Shown here piece after piece: positions 1 to 11,000 of a stretch of 64,000 nucleotides of DNA (positions are counted from its first letter, which is position 1; each line of letters starts with the position of its first letter). This DNA comes from Lineus longissimus. Lineage: Eukaryota > Nemertea > Pilidiophora > Heteronemertea > Lineidae. Where the stretch lies: assembly GCF_910592395.1 (NCBI RefSeq), contig NC_088319.1, forward strand, positions 15,872,001-15,936,000, given 5' to 3'. The notes under the pieces were generated by a model that had not been told where the DNA came from, did not search any database, and was given only the letters and a program-made list of their open reading frames with translations. The translations under genes were made by a program, and so were the position numbers.

Positions 1-690
1 TTCACCAAAGTCGAATACAGAGTTGCATGCTTTGAAATTCAACCCAAGCTATTCTCGCGTGGCACAGGAGCGTTGCCATAGCACGGGAACAAAAATGATC
101 TCTCTAATACAGCAGAGCTAAAGAGACGATTTCACCGAGCATATTTTGTTATTATTGGCAAATGAGGTGAAAAAACTATGTAGTATAGGTCACTGTCATA
201 TAACTTCCAACAAGAATGGAACCTTATTCAGTTGACAGAGGACACCCTCTCTATTAGGGACAGTGATTTCGGACCCGCATTGGTCATTTCCACAATTTGA
301 CCTCTGTAATCAGGACACCTTCCTCTCAACGACAGCATTTTTCATCTCAAGGGTGTCCTGAATCTAATCGACCAGCCTGATTTAGAGTGACTACAACAGC
401 CGTTCCAAAACAGCTTCTCGAATAGTCACAGAAAAAGCAGTAAACTGCAATCCCAAAGTGATTGCACTCAGCAAATTTCACCAACCACCTCATCCAGAAG
501 AGTGAGGCATCTATGATTTCTGTGAATCAGTCAATTACGGTGACTGAATGCAGTCGACTTGCTAATCAGAATGAACTCAATCAGCTGCATCAATTCAGAC
601 ATCACCACTGTGATGCATGAATGCTCTGCTTCTGCTGACTCGTTCATTTTCAATAACTTTCCATTAGCTATTGAAAATGTTGATACATGT
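1..690. other. Intergenic, no gene seen; holds an old MITE copy
   Basis: No exon-like open frame with plausible splice sites was found. About positions 232-385 resemble the complete element at 2062-2239: the same order of CTCTCTATTA-type arms, a GGACCC..ATTGGT..TTTCCA core and a closing GGTGTCCT arm. It is therefore read as a degraded copy of that MITE. Confidence 0.4.
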
Positions 691-702
691 TTACAGTTCC
701 CA

Positions 703-1513
703 GGGCTGCAAGTGTAAACCAAGTCAGGGACACGGGCCTGCAAGTGTAAACCAAGTCAGGGACACGGGCCTGCAAGTGTAAAGCAAGTCAGGGACACGGG
801 CCTGCAAGTGTAAACCAAGTCAGGGACACGAGCCTGCAAGTGTAAACCAAGTCAGGGACACGGGCCTGCAAGTGTAAACCAAGTCAGGGACACGGGCCTG
901 CAAGTGTAAACCAAGTCAGGGACACGGGCCTGCAAGTGTAAACCAAGTCTGGGACATGGGCCTACAAGTGTAAAGCAAGTCTGGGACATGGGACTGCAAG
1001 TGTAAAGCAAGTCTGGGACATGGGCCTGCAAGTGTAAAGCAAGTCTGGGACATGGGACTGCAAGTGTAAAGCAAGTCTGGGACATGGGCCTGCAAGTGTA
1101 ATCCAAGTCTGGGACATGGGCCTGCAAGTTTAAACCAATGCTGGTACATGGGCCTGCAAGTGTAAACCAAGTCTGGGACATGGGCCTGCAAGTGTAAAGC
1201 AAGTCAGGGACACGGGCCTGCAAGTGTAAAGCAAGTCTGGGACACAGGTCTGCAAGTGTAAACCAAGTCAGGGACATGGGCCTGCAAGTGTAAACCAAGT
1301 CTGGGAAATGGGCTGCAAGTGTAAACCAAGTCTGGGACACGGGCCTGCAAGTGTAAACCAAGTCTGGGACACGGGCCTGCAAGTGTAAAGCAAGTCAGGG
1401 ACACGGGCCTGCAAGTGTAAAGCAAGACTGGGACACAGGCCTGCAAGTGTAAAGCAAGTCAGGGACATGGGCCTGCAAGTGTAAAGCAAGTCTGGGACCT
1501 GGGCCTGCAAGTG
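703..1513. repeat. 32-bp minisatellite, about 25 copies
   Basis: The unit is about 32 bp and carries the core CTGCAAGTGTAAA(C/G)CAAGTC. Two unit types can be seen. One reads CAAGTCAGGGACACG and dominates the left part; the other reads CAAGTCTGGGACATG and dominates the middle, with a mixed right part. One unit near 1311 has lost a base. Because 32 is not a multiple of 3 and the unit has few stops, long open frames run through it on the minus strand in several frames. They are repeat artefacts, not genes. Confidence 0.95.
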
Positions 1514-2061
1514 AGCAGATGATGACATCTAAAAAAAGACACCATTTCAGATATCAAAGTATTGTCAAAGTCATCATAATCGACACACATGGTAGATAAC
1601 GTCTACTTTCAGATAAAAAGTACCTTTTCAGATATTTATCATATCATACTATAACGAGTAACCTTCTAGTTCTAACAAAGATGCTCAGTTTCAACCAGTC
1701 CTCCACAAATCCTGCCCCGTGGCACAAGGTCAACCCTCCAGCAAAATCAGCACGAGATCGATGCATGGAACAAAAGCATCAAACAGGTGGGTTGATAATT
1801 CATAAATCTCAGACAAAGATATAAAATTAATATTTTGCTGCCGGCATGGTGTCTCCGAGGTATGGACTCGGCACAAGACAACATGTTTCACATGCGATGC
1901 TTGGAGGATGTTTGCAATAACCAGCTGGCAGGAACAAAAGAACATGGGCTAGGCAGGATGGATGTCCTGTCCAGGACCAACTAAATCATTCAACATCTCG
2001 GACTCTGAACACTTATCAAGACTCGTTCCCTCGCTCTTGTCTACAGTCGGCTTCAGAAGTA
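1514..2061. other. Intergenic, nothing recognised
   Basis: AT-rich sequence between the minisatellite and a MITE. A 71-codon open frame on the minus strand (1730-1945) has no domain that I recognise and no clear splice context. Confidence 0.4.
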
Positions 2062-2239
2062 CAGTAGAACCTCTCTAAGTGGACACCTCTCTATTAAGGA
2101 CAACCTCTCTATTAAGGGCACTAGTTTTGGTCCCAAATTGGTTGTTTCCATTCAATTTGATCTCTCTAATCAGGACACCTCTCTATTAAGGACGGCACTT
2201 GTCAGTCCCGAGGGTGTCCTTAATAGAGAGGTTCTACTG
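2062..2239. mobile_element. Pogo/Tigger-like MITE with TA target duplication
   Basis: The element is 178 bp, flanked by TA on both sides (2060-2061 and 2240-2241). It begins CAGTAGAACCTCTCTA and ends with the reverse complement of the same sequence. The terminal inverted repeats extend about 25 bp and include a GGACACC segment. The CAGTAGAACC terminus and TA duplication are typical of pogo/Tigger-type Tc1-mariner elements. There is no transposase frame, so it is non-autonomous. Confidence 0.8.
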
Positions 2240-2241
2240 TA

Positions 2242-3100
2242 AATGTCATTTTTGGGGGGTAAATGTAGTTTTTGAAGCAATGTCGATGGTTAAAAGTTTC
2301 CATTCTTGCTCAAGGACACCGATTGATAGTGATACTGTTATATGATCCTCAGACGTCATTCTCAGACAGAAGGTTGAACTTACAATCTCCTGATTATGAC
2401 ATGGGCCAAGTACTGACTACCACTATTCCGCTTATCTCCATATTACTATTCAAATCAACATGTTCATAAAACTGCAGCGTCACATGAGAGCCAATCAGAA
2501 GCCTTGTTACAAGTCTTCACGTCAAGTTAATGCAAAATCCTTGAGTCTAATGAGAGTCTTGCACACGATTTCATCGTTTCTATTTGCACAGTTGAATGAC
2601 GACAGAAAAAATATTAAAAGAAATACTATATAAAACTTTACAACAGTGGTGAATGAAGTTTGATGGACGGACAAAACAGAGGACCGAATTCCATGGTGTC
2701 TTCTCATCTCAAATATTCATTTCATTTATTGAATGAAATTTTATGAAAAATGGAACAAACCCAATTTCTGACTGAAGAGTTATAGTTTTGACCCTGTTTA
2801 AAAGGCTCAAATATTGACTCTTGATGAGATAAGAGAGCTTCTGAGGATAGTGTTGGATGAGCAGTAAGTAATACACATCTAGTTCTGACAGTTTTGTACT
2901 TGACAACCGAACTACATGTTAAGCATCAAAAGGTTTTAAAAATTATTAAAAAGTAGTTTTTCACATGAATGAAGTGCCCCCTGGGGTCAAGCGTAGTTCG
3001 AAACTGCCAAATGGCACAATGGCACATAACACCTTCAAATCACCCAAAGATGAAATCCCTAGCATTTATGGTTATGAAGATAAGCTTCGGAAACTAGTTC
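2242..3100. other. Intergenic, nothing recognised
   Basis: AT-rich DNA with short open frames only. None shows a recognisable domain or splice-flanked exon. Confidence 0.4.
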
Positions 3101-3340
3101 ACCGGACAGATGGACAGACCCACGGCAAGACAGACGGACCGGTCGACGGACGGATTGACGGACGGCAAGATGGATGGACGGATGGATGGACGGACAGACG
3201 GCGCACGCCTCAACAATGCCCCTCTAGCCTTTATGGCATTTATGGTTATGGAGACTCAGGAAATGAGTTCAACGGACAGATGGACAGACGGACAGACAGC
3301 GCAAGCCTCGACAATACCCCTCTAGCCTTTAGGGCTGAGG
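3100..3340. repeat. GGACGGA-type simple repeat in a dispersed repeat
   Basis: Imperfect GGACGGA/TGGACAGA runs occupy 3106-3200 and 3280-3300. They are separated by two copies of a segment containing CCCTCTAGCCTTTA. The plus-strand frame at 2965-3345 is Asp/Gly/Arg-rich only because it translates this repeat. The pattern fits the tail of a dispersed interspersed repeat with an expanded microsatellite. Confidence 0.7.
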
Positions 3341-3344
3341 GATA

Positions 3345-4560
3345 ACAAGGTTTTCTTAGCTATTTTTTCATTTATTTTACTCATTCAAATCATGCTGCTG
3401 AAATGAAAGAAACTAAATTTTAAATGGATCTGACTTAATATGGTCATGATAATTTACGATGTCCAAGTTGACGAGAACAGATCGATTTCACTTCAGAGTG
3501 CTGCCATCTAGCATTGTGTTTGAAAACTGAAAACGTTGCTTTTGATATGGAATTGTGCACCATCTTTGAAAATGAAATGACATTTAGCTTTACTTTCAGT
3601 TACTAGTGCCATCAAAACTATTGGCAACTCATTGATTCTTTTTTTGACACTGCAATGCCTGCTTGAGTGTAATCTTTGGCATATTCACGGTAAACAGTTT
3701 AGTTTACACCATAGTGGAGAGATTTTCTTTTAAGGCAAATGTGGAAAGGTGTTGAATGTAAACTAATAAAGAATAAAAATGTTTTCTCTTCCAAAAAACA
3801 ATGTTGAACTTTGTGATAAACAAACTAATAGAGTTGTGTGCTGAGTCTTGAGTTATTTGCCTGGCACAACCTAGTAGGAACAATGGACTGTTGGAATCAA
3901 CAGCCTTTAGAAATAGAAAGAAACTCCACCCACCATTGGCATTGGCCAATTATGAAGGAAAATGTATACCGCTATATTCATATAAATGATATTGGCCTGT
4001 GCTGACACACATTTTCACTGCCAACCACAACTGCTTAAGTTCTAGTCAAAGCAATTATATCCTATTGCCTTGAGTTGATTAAAAATCATTTTGCACAAGA
4101 CTTAATCATCCAAATATAATGTTTTTTTCCATAATCTAGGCTAATACTGATAGACTGTAAGCCTCTGTGTGTTGGAAAAGAATAATAAAGTTCACTTACT
4201 GTACATTTTTAAATACAGGGTTAGTCACTAGCATAAAGAAAACAATTCTGCGAGCAAGAATTCTGTCATGGTTTGATGTTGTTTGACCATGCAGACAAGA
4301 AGTAAACTGTTTTCTGAAGCATTTTCTAGGGCAAATGTTGAATTTTGATATTCTGTTCAGTTCACTTCAGGTCAAAGCTCAGTTGGAGGTTTTGTTGGGA
4401 CTGAAGACCTGAGATCCAAATTCAGCCATGGGTGCAGGCAGGTCAAACGATGACTTAACTGTCGACTGGTTGTGCTCAGGGAACTATTCCTAGAGGGGTG
4501 AACTTGTGTTGCCAGGTTTAACTCAATAGTCCAGGGGCTTGTCTTCAGCAAAAACTGAAT
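3345..4560. other. Intergenic, nothing recognised
   Basis: No exon-like open frame, RNA gene or clear repeat structure was seen here. Confidence 0.35.
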
Positions 4561-5045
4561 TGAAATGAATTGCACACGATCACTGCCCCTGGGATGAACT
4601 CTCCACGAATGAGTTGTCCAAAGGGACAACTTTACTGTCGTCTGGGAACAACTTTTCCAGGGATAAAAGTCCCAAGGAGTCCAGGGGATAGATGAACTGT
4701 CCCCAGGAGTGACTTATCAAGGGATGAATTTTCCCCAGAAACCACTTGTAGGGATGAATTGTCCCCAGGAACAACTCATTCCGGAGAGAATTGTCCTTGG
4801 GGATGAATTTTCCAGGGATAGATTGACCCCGGAAATGACTTGTCTGTGAAACTGTCCCTACATAACTACATGTATGTGAGAAAAATTTGTTCAGGGATAA
4901 ATAGTCTTATGAACTATCCCTGAGACAGACTCATCCAGGTATGAATGATACTTGAGATGGACTTCTCCAATAATGAATTGTCCCAGGGAACAATTGAATG
5001 ATGCAGGGATGAAATGTCCTTAGAACTTACTTCATTTTATCCAGG
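4560..5045. repeat. Decayed minisatellite, roughly 30-40 bp unit
   Basis: Irregular copies of a unit built around GGGATGAATTGTCCC followed by CAGGAAC/CAACTCAT recur across about 480 bp, for example near 4655, 4690, 4716, 4753 and 4800. Spacing is irregular and the unit is diverged, so this is an old tandem array rather than a young one. Minus-strand frames through it are artefacts. Confidence 0.7.
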
Positions 5046-5720
5046 GATAACCAAGCAAAAAAGTAATTTCTTATCACTTATTGGTGTAATAGCAAGTATG
5101 GATTGAAAATAACCCATCTAATATGGTGATAGTCATAATGAAAAAGGGTTAATTTTCATTGCACCTGTCCAGTGTCTAGATTGTGTTAGGCTAAGCACAG
5201 TATTCCCATGACATAGGCCCGTGTCTAACATATCAATTTCTGGATTTACCGGTTGCACAGCTGTCCTTGTCATACTATTTCAAAGCTTAATTGACTTTCT
5301 AAAACATGTGTTGATAGCAGGCCTATAGCTTGGGCAATGATACATGGACTTGTGCCGAACAACCTACTGAAATCGAATTTCAAGTTATTGAAACTGAAGT
5401 GAAGTGAACAGAATCAAACGTGAAACAGAATAGTTCTGACTGACACTGTCACTGGTTCAGTGGCTGCATTAGAAATAGCATGGTCTGGATGATGCATATG
5501 AATATCAAACAAGATAAAATTATCCAATTTTATTGAATGCATTTTCTGCCTCAGTTTTCAAGCTTTGCCCAAAAGAAGCCAGTTTTGAATTGGCCATCAG
5601 GCTTTTTGTGATGGTTGTCTCATATATGATGATTGATATGAAGACAAACATTTTTCCTGGCTGGATTAGTTTAGTATACCAAAACAAACAAACCAGGGCA
5701 CACACACCATAGGCTTTCAT
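5046..5720. other. Downstream flank of the small lysine-rich gene
   Basis: No second gene was recognised. This stretch would hold the 3' UTR of the minus-strand gene whose predicted stop is at 5721-5723. Confidence 0.35.
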
Positions 5721-6395
5721 TTATTTATTCACCTGCAAGCGCTGAAAGAAAAAGCATAGAAGGACAGCTTCAGAATCAAACTTTGGACACAATGATACAC
5801 TTATATTTCGTGGTTGTGACATCCCTTTCACTTTCAGAGAGTTAAGGACATGGGCCTCGTCAACGCTATTTAGGGGCACCTGTACAATAGACCGGATTTT
5901 AAAACATGTGACAGGCCAATACGTAGTAGATAGCGTTGACAGGGATTCAATATCATTACGATATTTTCATTTTCGTGCCATCGTCTTTGTCCCGAGACCG
6001 AAGACGTATACTATAGTAAGACAGTTAGGCCTGCCCTAGGGCTAGGTTCTGATATTTACCTGTTTGGATTTTCTGTACTTCTGGAAAGCTTGTTGCAGGT
6101 TGTCTTTGGAAGACTTAGAATCCTGGGTGCTGCTAAAATCCACCACAAATGAACTGTCCTTTTTCTTCTTCACCTTTTTCTTCTTAGTTGACGAAGACGT
6201 CTTTTTAGCGGACTTCTTTTTAGATTTTTTAGGAGCATCTTGGATACTCTGGCTGGACTGAGTTGTCGTATCGGAGTCAGCATCACCTAATTCTAAGCTC
6301 TCCGCGACGGATGCAATTTCAGAGTCACTTTCGCAGGTTTCACATGTTGGTGGAGTTTCGCCATGCTCGATGTGGCCTGTCCCTGTGTCGGCCAT
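5721..6395 (-). CDS. Small lysine-rich protein, function unknown
   Basis: Two exons are proposed: 6395-6060 (112 codons, phase 0, donor CAG|GTAAAT) and a 21-bp terminal exon 5741-5721 behind a pyrimidine-rich acceptor. Together they give about 118 residues. The N-terminal half is acidic and Ser/Thr-rich with two CxxC-like cysteines (CETC). The middle is a dense Lys tract that looks like a nuclear localisation signal, and the end (DNLQQAFQKYRKSKQ) could form a short helix. The start is the ATG at 6395; an upstream in-frame GTG is not used. I do not recognise the family. The coding exon is moderately convincing because of its composition and donor; the micro-exon is an inference. Confidence 0.5.
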
Positions 6396-8023
6396 TTTCT
6401 TGCAAGTTAGTGGGACAAAGTCACAATCACGGACATGTTCTTGCACCCTGCCAAAACAACCGCATCTCTTTAGGACAATGAAATATCAGGAAATCTTGAC
6501 AGTCAAGGATGACTTATCTTGCTAACACGTGTACTAATCACTTAATCTTATTAACATTTTATTGACAAAGACCATTAACTTACCAGTTTGTTTTGAAGCG
6601 GGCGCCTTGGAAATGTCAAAACAGTGCTTTACTTCCTTGAACGGCCCGTGTCGGCAGTCTTGATTAGTTTAGCCTACAAGCACAAACCAATCAGAACAGC
6701 CGTTACAAACTTTCTAGCAGACGCAAAAGATCTTTCTAAAACAGGAACCGGAAAAATCTTTACCGGAAAACCGGTGTAATGTAAATCTATATCCCAGAAT
6801 AAAGTTATAAATTTAGTGCTGCCATCTATGATTTATTTTTTCAAGCAAACACAAGGGGACTGGAGTGATACAAATAGCCTACATCAACAAACAATACAAA
6901 ACGTTCGTGTCGTGGCAAATTCATCTCTTTTATTATTCTCCTCACAAATACTACAGTATTATAATACCAGAAGACAATACTTGTAAAATAATAATGCCTT
7001 TGTTATACAATCATTCAATTGACAATTGACTTAAAAACAACTGTATTCTTGAGAATTACAGAGCAGTTATATAGAACTCATTATTACAATCAATGAACTA
7101 ACCAGTAAATAATTCTAAATAGCAACATGTAGCAATAGCCTGAAATTATACATGTGGCAGAGAAACAATATTCATTCATCATGGTCCTACTATACATGTG
7201 TTTGTTCCACAAACATGCATTCGACAATATATAGACAAAATACAACCCCTCTCACCGATGACACGAAGAAACTCCAAGCAATACAATTATTTCATAGTTA
7301 TACTGATGATGGCCCTAAAATGAGCAAACAATATATAAATACACTATGTCCAAACAAGGTCCCATTATACATTGGTCCTCTGTCCATCAATATATGGGTT
7401 ACCCGCATCAATACATGTGAACAAGACAAATCATCGGTCCTTGAAACGGGGTAGCCAAATAAACACAAGGCACCTATGTCAAATAATCTCTTGCGCAAAG
7501 GGTATAGATAGACAGGTTTATGCCTAAAGCAGAGTACAAAATAATTGCAGACCAACTCAGGTAAAATCAAAAACTTAAACATCATCAGATTTTTCTCTGA
7601 ACTGTGGCACACTGAGAATAATATCATGAAAGTCAAATGCCAGTTCTCTATGCTTATATGACATGGACAAGCACCACATTTTCCACGTCATGTTGAGTCT
7701 CTTGTTCATGAATGCGATTGCTGGGCAGTTTCCATATCAACGTCTTCAGGGATCGGCTCTGGAAAGAAGAGAAGGGGACTTTGATACTCAAGATTTCACT
7801 GGGCAGATTCAAGAGAATCTATCAAGGACACCCTTGGGACCGAGAGTTGCTGAATGAAAATGATCAAATTCAGTGTTCTATATAGAGGGCATCCTGCTTA
7901 CAGAGCTGTCCGCTAAGAGATTTACAAACTGTTTCTTCAGATGACACGACATGACAACATTACAGAGGTTAATTGCTACAAAGAACCTTGGTTGAATTCA
8001 GGAGGTTCTTTTAGTTTAAAGTT
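6396..8023. other. 5' flank of the lysine-rich gene and probable MTHFR 3' UTR
   Basis: From 8023 downwards the minus strand has no further coding exon. An AATAAA on the minus strand (plus TTTATT, 6929-6934) could end a long MTHFR 3' UTR. The 6400-6800 part is the likely promoter side of the lysine-rich gene. No other gene was seen. Confidence 0.35.
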
Positions 8024-11000
8024 TCACTGCAAGTATGATGAACCATACACACCAGAATTGGAACGGTTCCTCAAATCCTGCTCGCGAAGCTTCAACATTT
8101 CCCCGACAACGTTCCACAGACAACATTCGTTGGGGAAGTCGTTGTCAACCAGATTGACCAAGTAATAGTTGTTGATGATGCCATGGATCAGGTCCCTTGA
8201 CGACGAGCCCTCGGGGTATAACGTTGCCCACTGCTCTCGCCAGAGTCCAAATGCCTCGTCCTGGAATAACAAAACGTACACATCGGTGAAATCTAATTAC
8301 CGATCCATAACATTTCATGACAGACTCGTAAACAAACACAACCTAAACCTCTTCAAACTCGATTAAAAATCATAAAATGGTGAAGCCTTTTCCTTCAATG
8401 TGAGTGATTCTCCAATTCAAATAACGATCATGAAATAATTTTCAATAATGAAAATATATCTCTATTCGAGTAGGGTAAAGTTACCATCAAGCTGCCATGG
8501 ACCTCAGAAGCAAGAGGCAACTTGTCCCCTACTGATAGTGCATACATGATACAAACACATTGAAGGAAGTCATTGAGTATTCATTTGGTTAGACAAACAC
8601 ACAATAATTTTCTTTATAGATTAGATTGTGGAGTGAAAACCAGAAGAGGGGCCATGTACTCCCCCTGGCCTTCGACAATGCATCACGTAAACCCAACATA
8701 ATTACTGAAAAACTCGACGATCGCTGGCCGCTGGTTCTCGGCACTCCAAAAGCTTCGGCTCGACTTCCCAGACACAGGCAACAATCTGTAGTAGTAACAA
8801 ATATAATGCGAGTGGGGAACTAAAACTATTGAAGACTAAGATACATGTGGAGAAAATCAATCAACATGACTCCTTGTTAAGCCCCTTGCAGCAGGTGTAA
8901 CTGTTTCTAAACCCAACACCCTCTATGAAAATCTAATTTTGCAAAGTATTCGAGTGAAGATTGGTTACCGAAAGCGAAAATAAGGGCACAACCCCAAATT
9001 CTCCATCAGGCGGACAGCCAGAATGGGAAGAGTTAGATGGTGACCAAGCAAAGACATTCCAACTGAAAAAGCACTCAAAAGAATGGTAAAAAGAATGATT
9101 GGCAAAGCAGGGAAAGAATAGATTATTAGTATAGCGACCAAGAGCCAAGCCATAACAGCCTTCACTGCGCACCCTCCACCTCTCCTCTCAGATGGACCTC
9201 CCGAGTGGCGAGTTAGAAAGTTTGGCAGCAAAGACAATATAACTTGGCATCTTTTTCTTGGACTAGAGCATGCAGTTAATTAGTGTGACAGAACTTAAGT
9301 GGCACAGTTTTAAAATTTGTTGGCCTAACACATTCTAAAGTCAGGGAAGACTTGATGTGTAGAGCTAACTGACGTGAATATTCAGGTTGTAAGCATTAGA
9401 AAAGCATTTAAAAAACCGCTTTACCTTCCAGAACTTGAAAGCAATTGGATCGACCACTGTCGGCTGCATGATCTCCTTGCCCGGGAAGACGCCCCACGTC
9501 ACCGCCAGGGGTTGCATCTCGTCACAGTTTGAGTAGTCTACCTCTGCCTAGAAAAGCAGAATCTCGGAATAAATATCGCCAATATCAGTACAGCAGGCAT
9601 TGAAGCTCGAGTACTAGAAAAATATATTTCTAGTAGGGTGTCAGTAACTGTTTGTTGCGCCATGCAGGCATGATGAGAAAAAGAATACAGCATCATGACA
9701 GCTGTCTCTTGAAGAATTTGCCGAAAGCATGCCTCAAACGTTTCCCTCAAATCTTTTCTCAAAGGTTCACCAGATTTATACAGTGCACTGTGTTTCACTT
9801 ACATTGTAGTTGATTATATGATAGTTGATGCGGTCGCCATATTTCTTCAGCACCTCTTTCAAATGATCAACGTTTTCTTTGGAAGTGAAGAACTCCAAAT
9901 ATGCCTGAAGTCAAGAAGGAAGAAACTTTGAAATATCTTAATAGTGCTGAAAAGCCGTCCAAACACCGTAGGTCAGAGAGCCAAAGAGCAGACAAGTTGC
10001 AATTGTTCACAGTCCATCGAAGTCCAGCGGATAGGGGAAGGGTGGGCCCGAGAAGATTTTCAAACACCAACACTGGAACCACGATTGTGCATGTCACAAA
10101 ATATAATTTTGATTAGCTGTACAGAACGGAGGGCATTCAAACTCACCTTCTGGAAGACGTAACCCCCAGGACTGCCCCAGCCATGGATGGGATCAGACGA
10201 TGGCAGACAGCTCACGTTTGGTTGCGAATTGATTGTCAACACACCACGTTTGTTGATCGATGCCAGGCGATCCACTATTGGTTGCGTCTCCAATGCCAAG
10301 TCATCATCGCACCATGGGATAGTCTTGACCTGGTGAGAGGTGAAAAGAATTAAAGTCAAATAAACAAGGCTGGCCTTGCTTTCAAGAGAAATCTCCTTTC
10401 AGTTTAAATACATAGAATGATGTCCGATCGCACCAACAAAATGTCATCTTACCGCATAACAGCACCATGAAACCTTTCCCTGCAGAGAGCGACGAGTTTT
10501 TATGACACTCCAAATATGGAGCATCATTTCATTAAATATTTACCTTCACTCCATTCTTGTTCTTGTCCTTGGTGACAAAGTTATAAAATACGTCCCAAAC
10601 ATCCTGCTCACAGGTAAGCTCATATCCCCACATCTTTAGCTGGTCCTCTTTCGGTGTCTTACTCTTCAAGTAAAACAGGTAATAGTCTTTCAGTTCTCCA
10701 AACGCGGCCGAGGCCGAATTCCCCCAACGTCCGTTAGGATATTCATCCCAATGGGATGTCCGGTAAACGTAACTCTTCGGTCTAGCACCCCAGAATATTG
10801 GACGGACTTCTTCACAGCTACGCATGTGATTGGCAGTTTGTTTCCATGGCAGTGGACGCTGAACCTCCTCAGTCCATAACCCAATCTGTTTCAAAATACT
10901 GATGGTTGCAATTTCTCGATTCAGGGTGTAGAAATGGAGACCATGGACTACACCACTGGCAAACATTTCGCGACACATTTTCACAGCTTGGTCCACTCCG

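Noticed and set aside
852-1528. Overlapping 80-176 codon minus-strand frames rich in CxPxxxTWFT
   Set aside because: They are three-frame translations of the 32-bp minisatellite; no start context, splice sites or codon bias.
1730-1945. 71-codon minus-strand frame
   Set aside because: Looked exon-like by composition, but no domain, acceptor or partner exon could be defended.
2965-3345. 126-codon plus-strand frame rich in Asp/Gly/Arg
   Set aside because: Translation of the GGACGGA simple repeat.
5520-5720. Minus-strand 66-codon frame ending KTEAENAFNKIG as an exon of the lysine-rich gene
   Set aside because: A nearer acceptor gives a short in-phase exon with a stop at 5721; no independent support for this frame.
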